DNA of 64,000 nucleotides. Source: Debaryomyces hansenii CBS767 (lineage: Eukaryota; Ascomycota; Pichiomycetes; Serinales; Debaryomycetaceae). A program made the translations under genes and the position numbers. Under the pieces are notes generated by a model, which saw only the letters and a list, made by a program, of their open reading frames with translations, did not search any database and was not told where the DNA came from. Shown piece after piece: positions 17,863-27,756 of this stretch (positions within the stretch are counted from its first letter, which is position 1; each line of letters starts with the position of its first letter). The stretch is from the NCBI RefSeq assembly GCF_000006445.2, contig NC_006045.2, positions 1,302,001 through 1,366,000 on the forward strand, read 5' to 3'.

Positions 17863-20466
17863 ATGGCACCTCGAATGAGACGTCGTATCACTTCCGCAAA
17901 GCGGGAAGAGATTGAAAAACAACAGAAAGCGTTATCACAAGCAATTGTGAGACCATTTGAGGTCCTTTCTGGGTTACCTTTATCGTATAATCCACCGCCG
18001 AATGGTCATTATGAAGATGTTTTAAAGAATCCACTCACAACAAAAGATACAGGAGTTCTTTATAGATCACTTATGAAGTCTAGACAAAACTATATGATTA
18101 TTGGACCTATGTTTAAATTATACTGGTTAAAACAAAGTTCATATGCAAAGAAGATGCAACAGTTGGATCAAGAAAAGAATACTCATAAGACGCAAAAAGA
18201 AGAAAAGTCATCAGAGAGGGTTCCTATATTGGGAAATGATGTCAGTGCAAGGGATGTAATGGTGAAGTTATGCGATGCGTCGCTTAGTATGGGGCCCCAT
18301 AAATTTGAAATTCGATTATTCATTGCCAAAGATGAAAGGTCCGAAAAAAATGCCAAGAAGAAGGAGGACGAGGAGGAGAATAAAGTGAAAAAAGACCCGA
18401 ATGTTTACCAGGAACTGGTTACTGAAAAGGAAAAACCAAGTATGACTGAGACGACATCAAATTCAACCAATCCAGATGATAAAATAGAAGAGAAGTCTGC
18501 TGAGACCAATGCGTTGAAGTCCTCAGAAGTACAGGACAAATCAGAAATTGATGATGTGCCTCATACTGTAGAAAACACAAAAGAAGGAATAGATAATGAA
18601 TCTAAAGAAAACATCTCTCAAAGCTCAGAAACTCCGCAATCAACGACTAATGAGAAGCATAATACATCAACTAACCCTAATGAGTCAAACGCTGAACAAG
18701 AAACTAATACTATAGACAATCTACCAAAAGGAGAAGATCCATTGAAAATAAAATCTACATATAGTGACAAGCCGGACACATCAGGTTCCAAAGAAAATGG
18801 AAGTGATTCAAATAAGAAAGCTCCCGTAGGTGACTCTGAGAATCTAGGCAAAGATGAAACGGAAAATAAAGATAGCTCTAGTGGTTCAAACAACAATGCG
18901 AACAAATCGAAGAACCAAAATGTTTCGAATCCAGCTTCAACTACTGAAGATTTACCCACATCCAGCAATCCGCAAGCCGCTACTCTGGTACAACAACCAT
19001 CAGTTGCGAATACTTCATTCATACCTCAGTCTTCTGTATCTACATCCCAAAACCCGTCACCGACACCTCCGGCAGTCTCAAATACTAAAAATGATCCAAA
19101 TAGCATGCAATCCATAGAAAATACAATAATGATAGCGAATTTAAACACAATCGCTAGAGTGGACCAATCTTTAAATGCTTTGATGAAAATAGTTGCTCTG
19201 GGAAATGCATCGCCTCAACAAATCATAACATTTCAGGGTTATATACAAAGGGCAAGGGAAATGGGACCACAACCACATCATGCGTATCTATTCCCAAACG
19301 GAATACTTCCAAATCAAAGACTTAAAAAATTGCCGAAAGATAAAAAACCCCCAAAAGAAAAGAAACCACCAAAACCAAAAGTGCCAAAAGATCAAAAATT
19401 AACTGCATTTCAAGAAAAATATTTGACTGACGCAACATTATTATTTGAATTTGTAGAAAATGCAAATGTGAGGTATATGCTACCACAAGAAGCGGTATGT
19501 GAGGTGTTACCACCTGCAACTTATAATGCCGAAGAGCCTGATAACAAAGACATTTTGGTGAGCTTTTTATGGATTCATAATCAAAATGAGATTGACAATT
19601 ACAACCAGAAATTGAAAGAATATAAAGAGTTTAAGAAAAAAGAAGAGGAAGAATTGAACAAGGAAAAGTTAAAGAAAGAGGAAGAATTGAAAAGCATACA
19701 ACAAAAAGGGGAAAGCGAGCAAAAAGAAGGACAAAAGGATGATCAACAACCGGAGAACGAACAGAAACCGGAAGATGCACAGGAAAATAAACTAAAACTG
19801 GAAGGTGAACAGAAAGTACCCAATGAAGATAAAACGACAGAAGTGAAGCAGGAAGATCAAAATAATGAAGGTGAACTGGTGCCGATTAAGCCAAGTAGAA
19901 GACCTCCTCCGAGAAAGGGACGTAGAAGAAGGGGTGGCCCGGTTCCTAGCAAGAAGGTAGTTTCTAAGAAAATCGAATGTCCAGTTGAACCTGAGATCAA
20001 GTATTCTGCTATTTCATTTACGATGCATGGGATCCCTTCAAGATATGTTCCAATTATAGCTAATAGTTTTAAAAAACTTGAAGATGTGCAAGAGCGTATG
20101 TCTTATATCTTGAAAAGTGGTACTCGAACTGCCAGTTTTTATCTATGGTATCAAGTTGACGGTAAGCTAGACGAATCGATCGCAGAAGATGTACGTGTTC
20201 AACTAAACCATGAAGAAAAGAAAATGCAAGGTGTTACAAGTACTCAAAGTTCTACTTCTAGCGCAAAAAAACGTAAGCAAAAAGAAAAAGGGTCTGAACC
20301 AAAACCAAAGAAAAATAAAACTGAACTAGCAGTTCCAACCTCAGCTCCTATTCCAGTTACAATGTTAAGCGAAAACCAAAATCATAATCCCAGCTCAGAA
20401 ACTAATTCCGCGGATATGAAGCCATCTACTGATGGATTTAAGAGCGAAACTTCCTTGCCTACATAG
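17863..20466 (+). CDS. SWC3: SWR1 chromatin-remodelling complex subunit Swc3
   Basis: An 867-residue protein starting at the first ATG (17863). It aligns in three blocks with yeast Swc3: an N-terminal block with RPFEVLSGLPLSYN, GVLYRSLMKSRQNYMIIGPM and the CDASLSMGPHKFEIRLFI segment; a central block with LTAFQEKYLTDATLLFEFVE and RYMLPQEAVCEVL; and a C-terminal block with SFTMHGIPSRYVPIIANSF and GTRTASFYLWYQVDGKLDES. Between them lie a long acidic Ser/Asn/Glu-rich insertion (about 150-420) and a Lys/Glu coiled-coil region, which make it longer than the baker's yeast protein. SWR1 exchanges H2A for H2A.Z in nucleosomes. It is convergent with MRP51, with only 70 bases between stops. Confidence 0.93.
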   Translation: MAPRMRRRITSAKREEIEKQQKALSQAIVRPFEVLSGLPLSYNPPPNGHYEDVLKNPLTTKDTGVLYRSLMKSRQNYMIIGPMFKLYWLKQSSYAKKMQQLDQEKNTHKTQKEEKSSERVPILGNDVSARDVMVKLCDASLSMGPHKFEIRLFIAKDERSEKNAKKKEDEEENKVKKDPNVYQELVTEKEKPSMTETTSNSTNPDDKIEEKSAETNALKSSEVQDKSEIDDVPHTVENTKEGIDNESKENISQSSETPQSTTNEKHNTSTNPNESNAEQETNTIDNLPKGEDPLKIKSTYSDKPDTSGSKENGSDSNKKAPVGDSENLGKDETENKDSSSGSNNNANKSKNQNVSNPASTTEDLPTSSNPQAATLVQQPSVANTSFIPQSSVSTSQNPSPTPPAVSNTKNDPNSMQSIENTIMIANLNTIARVDQSLNALMKIVALGNASPQQIITFQGYIQRAREMGPQPHHAYLFPNGILPNQRLKKLPKDKKPPKEKKPPKPKVPKDQKLTAFQEKYLTDATLLFEFVENANVRYMLPQEAVCEVLPPATYNAEEPDNKDILVSFLWIHNQNEIDNYNQKLKEYKEFKKKEEEELNKEKLKKEEELKSIQQKGESEQKEGQKDDQQPENEQKPEDAQENKLKLEGEQKVPNEDKTTEVKQEDQNNEGELVPIKPSRRPPPRKGRRRRGGPVPSKKVVSKKIECPVEPEIKYSAISFTMHGIPSRYVPIIANSFKKLEDVQERMSYILKSGTRTASFYLWYQVDGKLDESIAEDVRVQLNHEEKKMQGVTSTQSSTSSAKKRKQKEKGSEPKPKKNKTELAVPTSAPIPVTMLSENQNHNPSSETNSADMKPSTDGFKSETSLPT

Positions 20467-20536
20467 ATATTGTATAATAACAGGTTAAATTATTTGTAAA
20501 TATATATACATGAGAATCGTAAGATCAGTAAAATGC

Positions 20537-21631
20537 CTATTTCTTAGAATTTCCTATTAAATTTAATAAGCTTTCCAATGGAATGTTATCTTTACTGTTT
20601 CTTTCAGAGGCACTGCCGAAATTTGGATTGGAAGCCTCATAGTTAGATCTATCAATAAATTCATTATTGTTGTTGGTTCTTTGCATCCAGGAACCAACCT
20701 TAATACCATCAGCATATACCTTAACTCTACCATTTTCGGTAATTTCGGCTTCATTGATCTTAAATGGCATTACAAATTGTCTTGGATGTTTACCAGGGTA
20801 ATTCTTAGAGTAGTTGTTTTGCAATAAGGTTGTACGGTCATTAACACTAGCGATGAATCCACCAATGGCTGCTTCTCTATCGCCAACCATTCTACCAGGT
20901 GCTATCGAACCATGTCTGATACCATTTGGAGAATTAGCTAATCTACCTTTTTGGGTATATGAAAATCCTCCTGTGCCTTGAATCTTGTTGGTTGGTGCCC
21001 TGTTAGTAGATCTACCTTCCTTCTTTGATAAATCTATCAAACCGAGTTCCTGCTTTTTAATATCCGATGTTGTAGCTAAAAATTCTTTCAATAACTTAAC
21101 AATCTTGGATGGTATGTTTGACATAACCGATTCTGGGCTATTCTTGACTAACCATGCTTGAAATTTCTTATATAAATCTGGATTCTTTTGAAGTAATCTT
21201 TTAACATCTGCTCCAGTAGCATTGTTAGTTAAATTGAACTTAGATAAGACACTGTCTAACTGAGAGGTAGATGTATCAGTAGATTTGGTAGTCTTGCTTG
21301 GAAATAATGGATTGTTCTCGTTAAAATAGTTTTTCACTGCAACTCCCGTTTCTTGGAATTTCAATCTATTATATAATGGACCCGAATAACTTTCAACATC
21401 TGGCATATTTTTAGGGTTATCGATGTCATTATACACAATATGAGAAAATCCAATCTGTTTAGGCAACGCTGTCTTGATACCGAAGTTTGATCTAATAGCA
21501 CTAGATTTTGGCGTGTAGATTATTTGATGACTTGGTACATTGTCACGTCCTCTCAAAGTTTTATGTAAAGGTGTAGCAACCTGAGCTAACTTGGAGTTCT
21601 TGAACAAGTTATAAAGCTCTTGGTTCTTCAT
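20537..21631 (-). CDS. MRP51: Mitochondrial small-subunit ribosomal protein Mrp51
   Basis: A 364-residue protein; the start was set at the ATG at 21631 because a longer frame opens only at a TTG. It matches the Mrp51 family: YNLFKNSKLAQVA near the N-terminus, SHQIIYTPKSSAIRSNFGIKT, LPKQIGFSHIVYND, and the C-terminal blocks GTGGFSYTQKGRLANSPNG, PGRMVGDREAAIGGFIASV and RQFVMPFKINEAEI. Mrp51 belongs to the mitochondrial 37S subunit and helps translate COX1 to COX3 mRNAs through their 5' leaders. Its upstream region is short (166 bases to the MDM10 stop), so the MRP51 promoter lies between the two. Confidence 0.92.
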   Translation of the reverse strand: MKNQELYNLFKNSKLAQVATPLHKTLRGRDNVPSHQIIYTPKSSAIRSNFGIKTALPKQIGFSHIVYNDIDNPKNMPDVESYSGPLYNRLKFQETGVAVKNYFNENNPLFPSKTTKSTDTSTSQLDSVLSKFNLTNNATGADVKRLLQKNPDLYKKFQAWLVKNSPESVMSNIPSKIVKLLKEFLATTSDIKKQELGLIDLSKKEGRSTNRAPTNKIQGTGGFSYTQKGRLANSPNGIRHGSIAPGRMVGDREAAIGGFIASVNDRTTLLQNNYSKNYPGKHPRQFVMPFKINEAEITENGRVKVYADGIKVGSWMQRTNNNNEFIDRSNYEASNPNFGSASERNSKDNIPLESLLNLIGNSKK

Positions 21632-21797
21632 TTTATTGGTGTTGTTTGAAGCCTTAATTCGAATACTCTCTATGTTGAAATTTTCAAAAAAAAAGTTCAA
21701 GGTCGGTTTTGTGTAATTTTGTTCAAAAGGTAAGAATATTGATTTACCCGGAAAACATTATTTATACTTAATACTATACAATGGTATACAAGGCTGA

Positions 21798-23213
21798 TCA
21801 ACAAGCGTACGAGAAGCTTATTCCAAATCTATTAAACTCTGGTGTATTGGTAATTGGATTCAAAATCATTTTGACTCCTGTAGTAACCAAAAAGTCTTTG
21901 CATCTACCTTTCCATAAGAGCTTTAACATTTTATCGTTTAGACTGGTTGACAATTTAATTACACTCGAGAAGTCACTTTCGTTAACAAGATTTTCAAACG
22001 CTGTCATTGCGGTTTCGTTATTAGAATCGACTTGACTTTCGAGTGGTGGTGGTCTTACCTCCTCAAACTCGTTTTTAGTAGAAGGTAGTAATGTGGGGTT
22101 TATATGATAATAGTTATCAAACGTCTGAATTGGACTTATGATAACATTAGAATGGTTCTTGTAGTCTAGCACGTCAGGAGATCGTATATGTACTGTACCC
22201 TTGGAATCGGTGCTATTATTACTCAAAACTTGTGAATCACTGTTTTTGATACGCGGTGGAGTTGCAGCAGAATTAGACGTATTGCTGCTGGAATAATTAT
22301 ATATCTCGAACCCCAAGGAAAGATTACTGGCATATGAGAACACATTAAAATCATACTTCGAGCAAAATGTGGAGGCCACTGACGTTTTGACAGTATAAGC
22401 TGAGGATATATGCCCCAAAATCGGGTTACAGGCAAATGTCATCGTCAAAGGTTTTCCTGTGGATGTGGACCTAGTCGAATATCTAAATGCTGTAGATAAC
22501 CCTGGACTCATACTTAATGCTGCGTACCATATTTCGGTACCTATGGATATAACCGAATTATCAAACTTTGGAATCAAATTCGAGTTGTTAATGGACCTGT
22601 TCAAATTCGATTCCAGGCTGCCCATGTTGTACAAGCACCGGAAACCAAATAGCGCTTCGTTTGTAGAATATATGAATTCTCTCAGTAGCTTTGGTGCATT
22701 TTTCTGTAAGTAGACGATCATTGTCCCATTCTTATCCAAATGTGGATTATTGATGCACTTAATCAACAACTGCGTCTGCGGTGAGATCCTCTTAATAATC
22801 ATGGCCTCCAATGCTGAACCTGGGAAGTACATTCGACCATATAACAATGAATCATGTGTATTCTTGTATACCGGGTTCTGTAACGCATTTGTTGTTGATG
22901 AGTTGAGTTCAAGCATTTTGAATCCAGAAATAGCATCCTGTAATGAAATGTCCTTAGTACCCATTGTATTCCGTAAAGGAATTGAAGAATATAGATATGC
23001 CAATGAACCATTTATTGAATGATAATTCGATAATGTGAAACTCGAAGCCAGATGTTCCGTAGCTTTCGATGATAAATCTACTTTACACCCATTAGGAATG
23101 GGAAATTCCAACAATGCCAGTGATGTAGCAGTTATATTAGAAAAAATATTATCCTCATTCCAATTTGTGGTTTTATAAAAACATTTCTGGAGATATTCCA
23201 TGTATGTATACAT
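21798..23213 (-). CDS. MDM10: Mitochondrial outer-membrane beta-barrel protein Mdm10
   Basis: A 471-residue protein. The N-terminus [20 protein letters not shown] is the conserved Mdm10 start, followed by [19 protein letters not shown]. Alternating hydrophobic strands run through the sequence (for example [39 protein letters not shown] and GFEIYNYSS), as expected of a porin-like barrel. A loop at about 320-410 is expanded and low in complexity. The final strand is [12 protein letters not shown], fitting a beta-signal. Mdm10 tethers ER and mitochondria as part of ERMES and also serves the SAM complex in beta-barrel assembly. Confidence 0.95.
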   Translation of the reverse strand: MYTYMEYLQKCFYKTTNWNEDNIFSNITATSLALLEFPIPNGCKVDLSSKATEHLASSFTLSNYHSINGSLAYLYSSIPLRNTMGTKDISLQDAISGFKMLELNSSTTNALQNPVYKNTHDSLLYGRMYFPGSALEAMIIKRISPQTQLLIKCINNPHLDKNGTMIVYLQKNAPKLLREFIYSTNEALFGFRCLYNMGSLESNLNRSINNSNLIPKFDNSVISIGTEIWYAALSMSPGLSTAFRYSTRSTSTGKPLTMTFACNPILGHISSAYTVKTSVASTFCSKYDFNVFSYASNLSLGFEIYNYSSSNTSNSAATPPRIKNSDSQVLSNNSTDSKGTVHIRSPDVLDYKNHSNVIISPIQTFDNYYHINPTLLPSTKNEFEEVRPPPLESQVDSNNETAMTAFENLVNESDFSSVIKLSTSLNDKMLKLLWKGRCKDFLVTTGVKMILNPITNTPEFNRFGISFSYAC

Positions 23214-23481
23214 CTAGGTGTTGTATAATAAGCCTAATCTATTCTATACCAATGTTGGTTTCTGTAGACATAAACAGTTTCTGATGGTCTTCTAAACTAA
23301 GGTATGTGCAGGATACTACAAATATACTATCATAGACATCCTGTAAAGCCTATATAGGGTATGTTATACACGATAATGGCATTATATCATAAGAGAATGA
23401 TCCATACAAGAAGAGAACAAGTAGTAAGTTATGCAAATAATTTTGATGGAAGAAAGTAATCTAGTTGGTACATGTGATAGA

Positions 23482-24228
23482 CTATATATTCTTTAGGTCG
23501 TTTAGGCTTTCTACCAAGCTGTCTATCTCTGGGAAATCAGGACGAAACAATTCAGACTTCTCTTGGGTTGTTCTTCTCTTGGTAGTGGATGCAATTTCAT
23601 TTTCGTCGATCAAGTAGAAAATTAAAAATTCGATGATTTTGAAATTGAGCTCCTGTTGTTTGGACGGTTGTGAATCCTTATGCGGTGGAAAAGATGATAA
23701 CTGTAGTTTCTTTATGACGATTGAACATCCATTATTCTCCTCGAATACTCGAAAATTGGTCAAATCTTTCAATAGGATGTGGATCAAAGTAGAAATAAAC
23801 GAAATGGTGACTTCAACGGGAAGTTGAGCTTCGTCATCACCGCCATCGGTAATTCGTATAAAACTAAGCATCGTGTTCATATTATTCAGTCTATTGAATA
23901 TTTTTCTGGATTCGGGATGGAGCAAGAGCAAGCCCTGTAGTAGCCTGTTACAAGTCAAAATCATGTTTATTTCAACGCGCCCAATATCATCCCTTATGAC
24001 CTTGTAAAACTGAATAAGATGGTTAGTTATATTATATTGGAAATTATCTTGAAGACTGGTGAAGTTAACCAATTTGGCATTTCTAGGTATCTGAGGATTT
24101 TTTCTGGAAGCTGTTATGTATGGCAATAGCAGCGATAGAACTTCGTCTAATTTCACGATTCCTTGAATTAAATCATCAACACGTCTTGAATCAAGGTGAT
24201 CTATGATCTCCAGTATCGTATCTTCCAT
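23482..24228 (-). CDS. SIN-pathway Cdc14-family protein (fission-yeast type)
   Basis: A 248-residue protein resembling fission-yeast Cdc14, the partner of the Sid1 kinase in the septation initiation network; it is unrelated to the Cdc14 phosphatase of baker's yeast. The match lies in the all-helical pattern with MILTCNRLLQGLLLLHPESR, LPVEVTISFISTLIHILL and the conserved NFRVFEENNGCSIVIKKL, followed by LNFKIIEFLIFYLIDE. The C-terminus is short and polar. The gene is divergent from the NIPA-like gene, with 251 bases between them. The family is present in filamentous fungi and CTG-clade yeasts, but baker's yeast has no obvious counterpart. The precise role here is inferred. Confidence 0.82.
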   Translation of the reverse strand: MEDTILEIIDHLDSRRVDDLIQGIVKLDEVLSLLLPYITASRKNPQIPRNAKLVNFTSLQDNFQYNITNHLIQFYKVIRDDIGRVEINMILTCNRLLQGLLLLHPESRKIFNRLNNMNTMLSFIRITDGGDDEAQLPVEVTISFISTLIHILLKDLTNFRVFEENNGCSIVIKKLQLSSFPPHKDSQPSKQQELNFKIIEFLIFYLIDENEIASTTKRRTTQEKSELFRPDFPEIDSLVESLNDLKNI

Positions 24229-24479
24229 GGTTATGGTTCTTACCTTAATACGTAATCTTCATGAAGCTTTATAGTGAAATGTAAACAATAACTATCCCTG
24301 CAGATAATACAGCATAAGGCTGATAATTAATTAGCCAACATCAGAAAGACTTCTAGTATCGTGTTCTTTATCTTTGATTCTACCTATTATCTATATTATC
24401 ATCAAAATAATAACTAGCAAGAACTAAGAAGAAGTTTCTGTGTATTTGAATTACATAAAGAGTGATAGGGAGTGTAAAA

Positions 24480-25658
24480 ATGGTACAGGATTCGGATGGT
24501 TCAATATCCGGTATCATACTCGGATGCTCTGTAGCTATCATATCATCGGCGATTCAATCTCTAGGTATTACATTGCAAAGAAAATCACATTTATTAACAC
24601 ACTGTATTGGTCACAACCACCATTATCATCAGAGATATAAAAGGAATATGTGGTTTTTGGGATTTATGTTATTTATAATTGCTAACGTTTTTGGATCATT
24701 GATACAGCTTACTACGTTGCCGTTGATAATTTTATCACCGTTACAGAGTATCGGACTCATATTCAATGCAATTTTAAGTTGTCTACTATTGCCAGGTGAA
24801 AAGTTTACCAAAAAGTTAGCGATAGGAACTATGGTTATAGCTAATGGGGCTTTCATCGTAGCATTCAATGGTAATGTGGAACCAGCGCCCGTAGATGATA
24901 ATAAGAATAAAGAATTTAAATTAATATTGGAAAAGTTAACCCGCAAGTCATTTCTCGGGTGGTTTATGACCACGTACTTTGTGATTGCAGTATTGATTCT
25001 CTTGAATTTAATCATATCACGCAGGAAGCAGAATTTAAAAAGATTAAGAAAAAGAAGGAGTAGGTTGCAGACTACATTGCTTTCTAAATACCAGTTTACA
25101 ATGGGGATTAATTACGGTTTAATAGCAGGAACTTTAACGGCTCATACTTTCTTGTTTGCCAAATCATTGATTGATGTGGTCATAGAAATAATCTTACGTG
25201 ATAAGCACAGTTTCAGTAATATATTCCAGTCAAGTAACTTCACACCATATTTGTTATTAATCATAATGCTTGCAATAATTGCTTGTCAATTAACAGCGTT
25301 TAATTTAGGATTAACCCAAATATCCACTTCAATATTATATCCATTATGCTTCTTGGTCTTCAACCTTGTTAATCTTATTAATGACTTAGTTTTCAATTCA
25401 CTACTATCTGACCATAGAATTACATATGGGCAATTATCAATGGTTATACTCGGATTGATTGGGGTATTATTAGGCGTGGTTATTATTAGTTGTGACTCTA
25501 CGTATGGCGATAGCGGTAAAGATGATATTAATAACTTGAAGTTTCCTTATAACGAGAATTCAACATTATTAAGTCCTTCCACATACAGTTTACATACCAT
25601 AGAAAGTTCGAAGATGTCGTACGAGCAAAATCAATTAATAAACCTGCTTGGAATATAA
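24480..25658 (+). CDS. NIPA-like (DUF803) magnesium/cation transporter
   Basis: A 392-residue membrane protein; the first ATG is at 24480. Eight or nine hydrophobic segments are visible, beginning with GIILGCSVAIISSAIQSLGI and continuing with NMWFLGFMLFIIANVFGS, SIGLIFNAILSCLLL, LAIGTMVIANGAFIVAF, WFMTTYFVIAVLILLNLII and several near the end. The arrangement and the LQRKSHLLTH loop match the NIPA family of Mg2+ transporters in the drug/metabolite-transporter superfamily. A His-rich loop (HCIGHNHHYHQR) follows the first helix. It is convergent with the first ATO-like gene, the two stops being separated by an 88-base spacer containing a (TA)n tract. Confidence 0.87.
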   Translation: MVQDSDGSISGIILGCSVAIISSAIQSLGITLQRKSHLLTHCIGHNHHYHQRYKRNMWFLGFMLFIIANVFGSLIQLTTLPLIILSPLQSIGLIFNAILSCLLLPGEKFTKKLAIGTMVIANGAFIVAFNGNVEPAPVDDNKNKEFKLILEKLTRKSFLGWFMTTYFVIAVLILLNLIISRRKQNLKRLRKRRSRLQTTLLSKYQFTMGINYGLIAGTLTAHTFLFAKSLIDVVIEIILRDKHSFSNIFQSSNFTPYLLLIIMLAIIACQLTAFNLGLTQISTSILYPLCFLVFNLVNLINDLVFNSLLSDHRITYGQLSMVILGLIGVLLGVVIISCDSTYGDSGKDDINNLKFPYNENSTLLSPSTYSLHTIESSKMSYEQNQLINLLGI

Positions 25659-25659
25659 G

Positions 25660-25664
<5 letters not shown>

Positions 25665-25691
<27 letters not shown>
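25665..25691. repeat. (TA)n microsatellite
   Basis: About 27 bases of uninterrupted AT dinucleotide between the convergent NIPA-like and ATO-like genes; possibly a polyadenylation efficiency element, since TA repeats serve this role in yeast 3' ends. Confidence 0.85.
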
Positions 25692-25695
<4 letters not shown>

Positions 25696-25746
25696 TTGAC
25701 GATGAATTATGATAGTATTAGATTAAAGTTATTTTCGAATATGTAT

Positions 25747-26532
25747 TTATTTGTTACTTCCAAAAACAGGTAATTGGATAGGATTAGCTGTAAAATAGGA
25801 ATTTTGCTTATTAGCAGTACCAGCAAATGCACACCACCAACCACTAACTGCAGCGATGATAGCAAAGACACCACCCGCCTTCGAAACTGCAGCATTACCA
25901 GTAAAATTAGCAATAGCTAGAAGGAGAAAAGTGAAATCCAACCCAATAAATAAGGATAAAAACATAACTGTTGATTTCACGGCCATTAAAGTCATTAACA
26001 TTGTGAAAATAAACCAGCCAATGAGGAACAAGCCGGTAGCATTTGCTAGCTGCTCTGGTTCGTCGGCGTAGGCGTCAATGATCCCGAATGACTCGATGAA
26101 TAGAGTCGAAAATGCAAGCCAAAAAGATCCATAACTGGTCAAAACTGTTCCGGCGAAGGTATTACCAATGATAAGTTCCCAAATGCCTGTCAAAAAATCC
26201 ATAGTTCCAGCATGGAATAAAGCTAATCCAACCACAACGTTAGGGACTGCGATTCCCATGGCACCAGTATAATATAGCCCAAGCACAAATGTTGTAAGAC
26301 CAAAAGCTGCTAGACCCAAGGCTGCTGCATTCCCAAACTGGTGAACAGGATATGGAGCATATCTATCTGGATTCAATGTACCTCCAAAGGCAGTCATTAA
26401 CTCATGTCTGTAATACTTCTTATTTCCAATTATTATAAACTCTTCTCCATCACCACAAAGTTTCACCTTACTGGGCTGGAAACTTTCATGGGAAGTTCTA
26501 TCCTTCAATTCTATTGATTCTGTTGATGTCAT
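25747..26532 (-). CDS. ATO/GPR1/FUN34/YaaH-family transporter, copy 1
   Basis: A 261-residue protein with the six-helix pattern of the acetate uptake transporter family (Ady2/Ato, Gpr1, SatP). Family landmarks are YAPYPVHQFGN before helix 1, VVVGLALFHAG, GIWELIIGNTFAGTVLTSYG and FLIGWFIFTMLM. Where acetate transporters carry the signature NPAPLGL, this copy has NAAALGL (68-74), losing both prolines. The C-terminus is short and polar. It would sit in the plasma membrane and move acetate, another monocarboxylate or ammonium; substrate is uncertain because of the changed signature. A tandem paralogue follows at 27757. A near-match to a carbon-source-responsive element (AATCATCCGG at 26630-26639) lies about 100 bases upstream. 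Confidence 0.93.
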   Translation of the reverse strand: MTSTESIELKDRTSHESFQPSKVKLCGDGEEFIIIGNKKYYRHELMTAFGGTLNPDRYAPYPVHQFGNAAALGLAAFGLTTFVLGLYYTGAMGIAVPNVVVGLALFHAGTMDFLTGIWELIIGNTFAGTVLTSYGSFWLAFSTLFIESFGIIDAYADEPEQLANATGLFLIGWFIFTMLMTLMAVKSTVMFLSLFIGLDFTFLLLAIANFTGNAAVSKAGGVFAIIAAVSGWWCAFAGTANKQNSYFTANPIQLPVFGSNK

Positions 26533-26596
26533 ATTTTTACTCTGATGATTATATATGTTGACATATCAGGTGAATCAAAAAGATAAGGAAATGTAC

Positions 26597-26617
26597 ATAT
26601 ATATATATATATATATA
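26597..26617. repeat. (TA)n tract in ATO-like copy 1 promoter
   Basis: About 21 bases of AT dinucleotide, 65-85 bases upstream of the start codon of the first ATO-like gene. The paralogue has a similar tract at about the same distance, so it may act as an extended TATA region. Confidence 0.8.
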
Positions 26618-27756
26618 AGCTTCACAAACAATCATCCGGTTGTGACTTATAGAAATAGAAACGTTGGGGTTTAGAGAATCTTTTGCAGTTATACCGTGTA
26701 TCGCAGGATTTTAGAACATCGGGCATGTGGATACAAGTTCAAACGACCGAAATAGCTAATTACTCCAATTTTCACATTGTTAAATTCACGTATCTCCGAT
26801 ATTTAACACATATAATTATTCTCGGAGCTTAGGATTAAGAAAGAACATTCTTACGAATGGAGAGAAAAAAACTTTCGGATAAACTTTGTAACGCTTAATG
26901 TGAACTTTCACAAAAGAACCGCTATGGGTATACAGCTACATATCATGATGTCTAATATAGAAAGCTAATTGATTCGTGATTACACTGATTGTAAAGTCCG
27001 ATTATTCGTTAGAATGTCGTGATATGGAGTTAGGTACTAACAACTATCATCAAGTCGCACTAGAAGCCACCAAAATGTGAAGGATTGTGGGGTGAATGTT
27101 ATAATCGGAATATGTAGTATAATAAGATATTGACTAGTGCATATACCTTTAAATGCGATAGGTAAGTTTATCTGTCTTCGCGAAGAACCTTCATATGGAG
27201 CTATTATTTGCGCTCGTGATTCAAACATTGAATGTTGAGTTTAGTTAGAAATGTAAAAGGTGCTGAAACAAATTAAGGGTTGTTACGCTTCGAATTATGT
27301 ATTGTTGTGAAATGATTGGAAAATATAAATTGACACTTCTGCAGGTTTTGGAAGCTTAATTATAAGGCCGACATACTTTATCAGCTTGCCATCATGCTGC
27401 TACAACAATTCTTCGAAGGACGTGATCTAGTTCAAAAAATAAGAACTTATATTTAATGATGCTTACTCTTAATACGCTATTGAGAATTAAACATATAGCT
27501 ACTTCCCTCTTTGGGTAGCTAGAAAATGATTCAATGCCAATCATGACAAAGATCGTTGAAGGAAAGGAAGTTGGCTAAGCCTGCTAAAAACATTCCTCTA
27601 TGAAAGACGTGAAAACTGGAGGCCAATATTTGGGTTTGGTAGATAGCATTTTTTAGATATCAGATGAATTATCTCCATTTCAAGAGAAAGCATGTGTGTG
27701 GTTTATTATTAGGCCAGAATTTTGAACGTTTAAATCGCCAGCGACAAGTATTTATA
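26618..27756. promoter_or_regulatory. Long upstream region of ATO-like copy 1
   Basis: 1.14 kb without a supported gene; unusually long for this window and so probably regulatory. AATCATCCGG (26630-26639) resembles half of the CSRE bound by Cat8-type activators of non-fermentable-carbon genes. CTCCGA at 26794-26799 and TCGGAG at 26822-26827 form an inverted pair typical of zinc-cluster sites. A TACTAAC at 27036-27042 has no convincing partner 5' splice site. Confidence 0.4.

Noticed and set aside
18618..19022. 134-codon minus-strand frame inside SWC3
   Set aside because: Shadow of the Ser/Asn/Glu-rich insertion of SWC3; no independent coding evidence.
27036..27042. TACTAAC in the spacer between the two ATO-like genes, hinting at a spliced small gene
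   Set aside because: No good donor and acceptor with flanking open frames could be paired, and no protein motif appears on either side.
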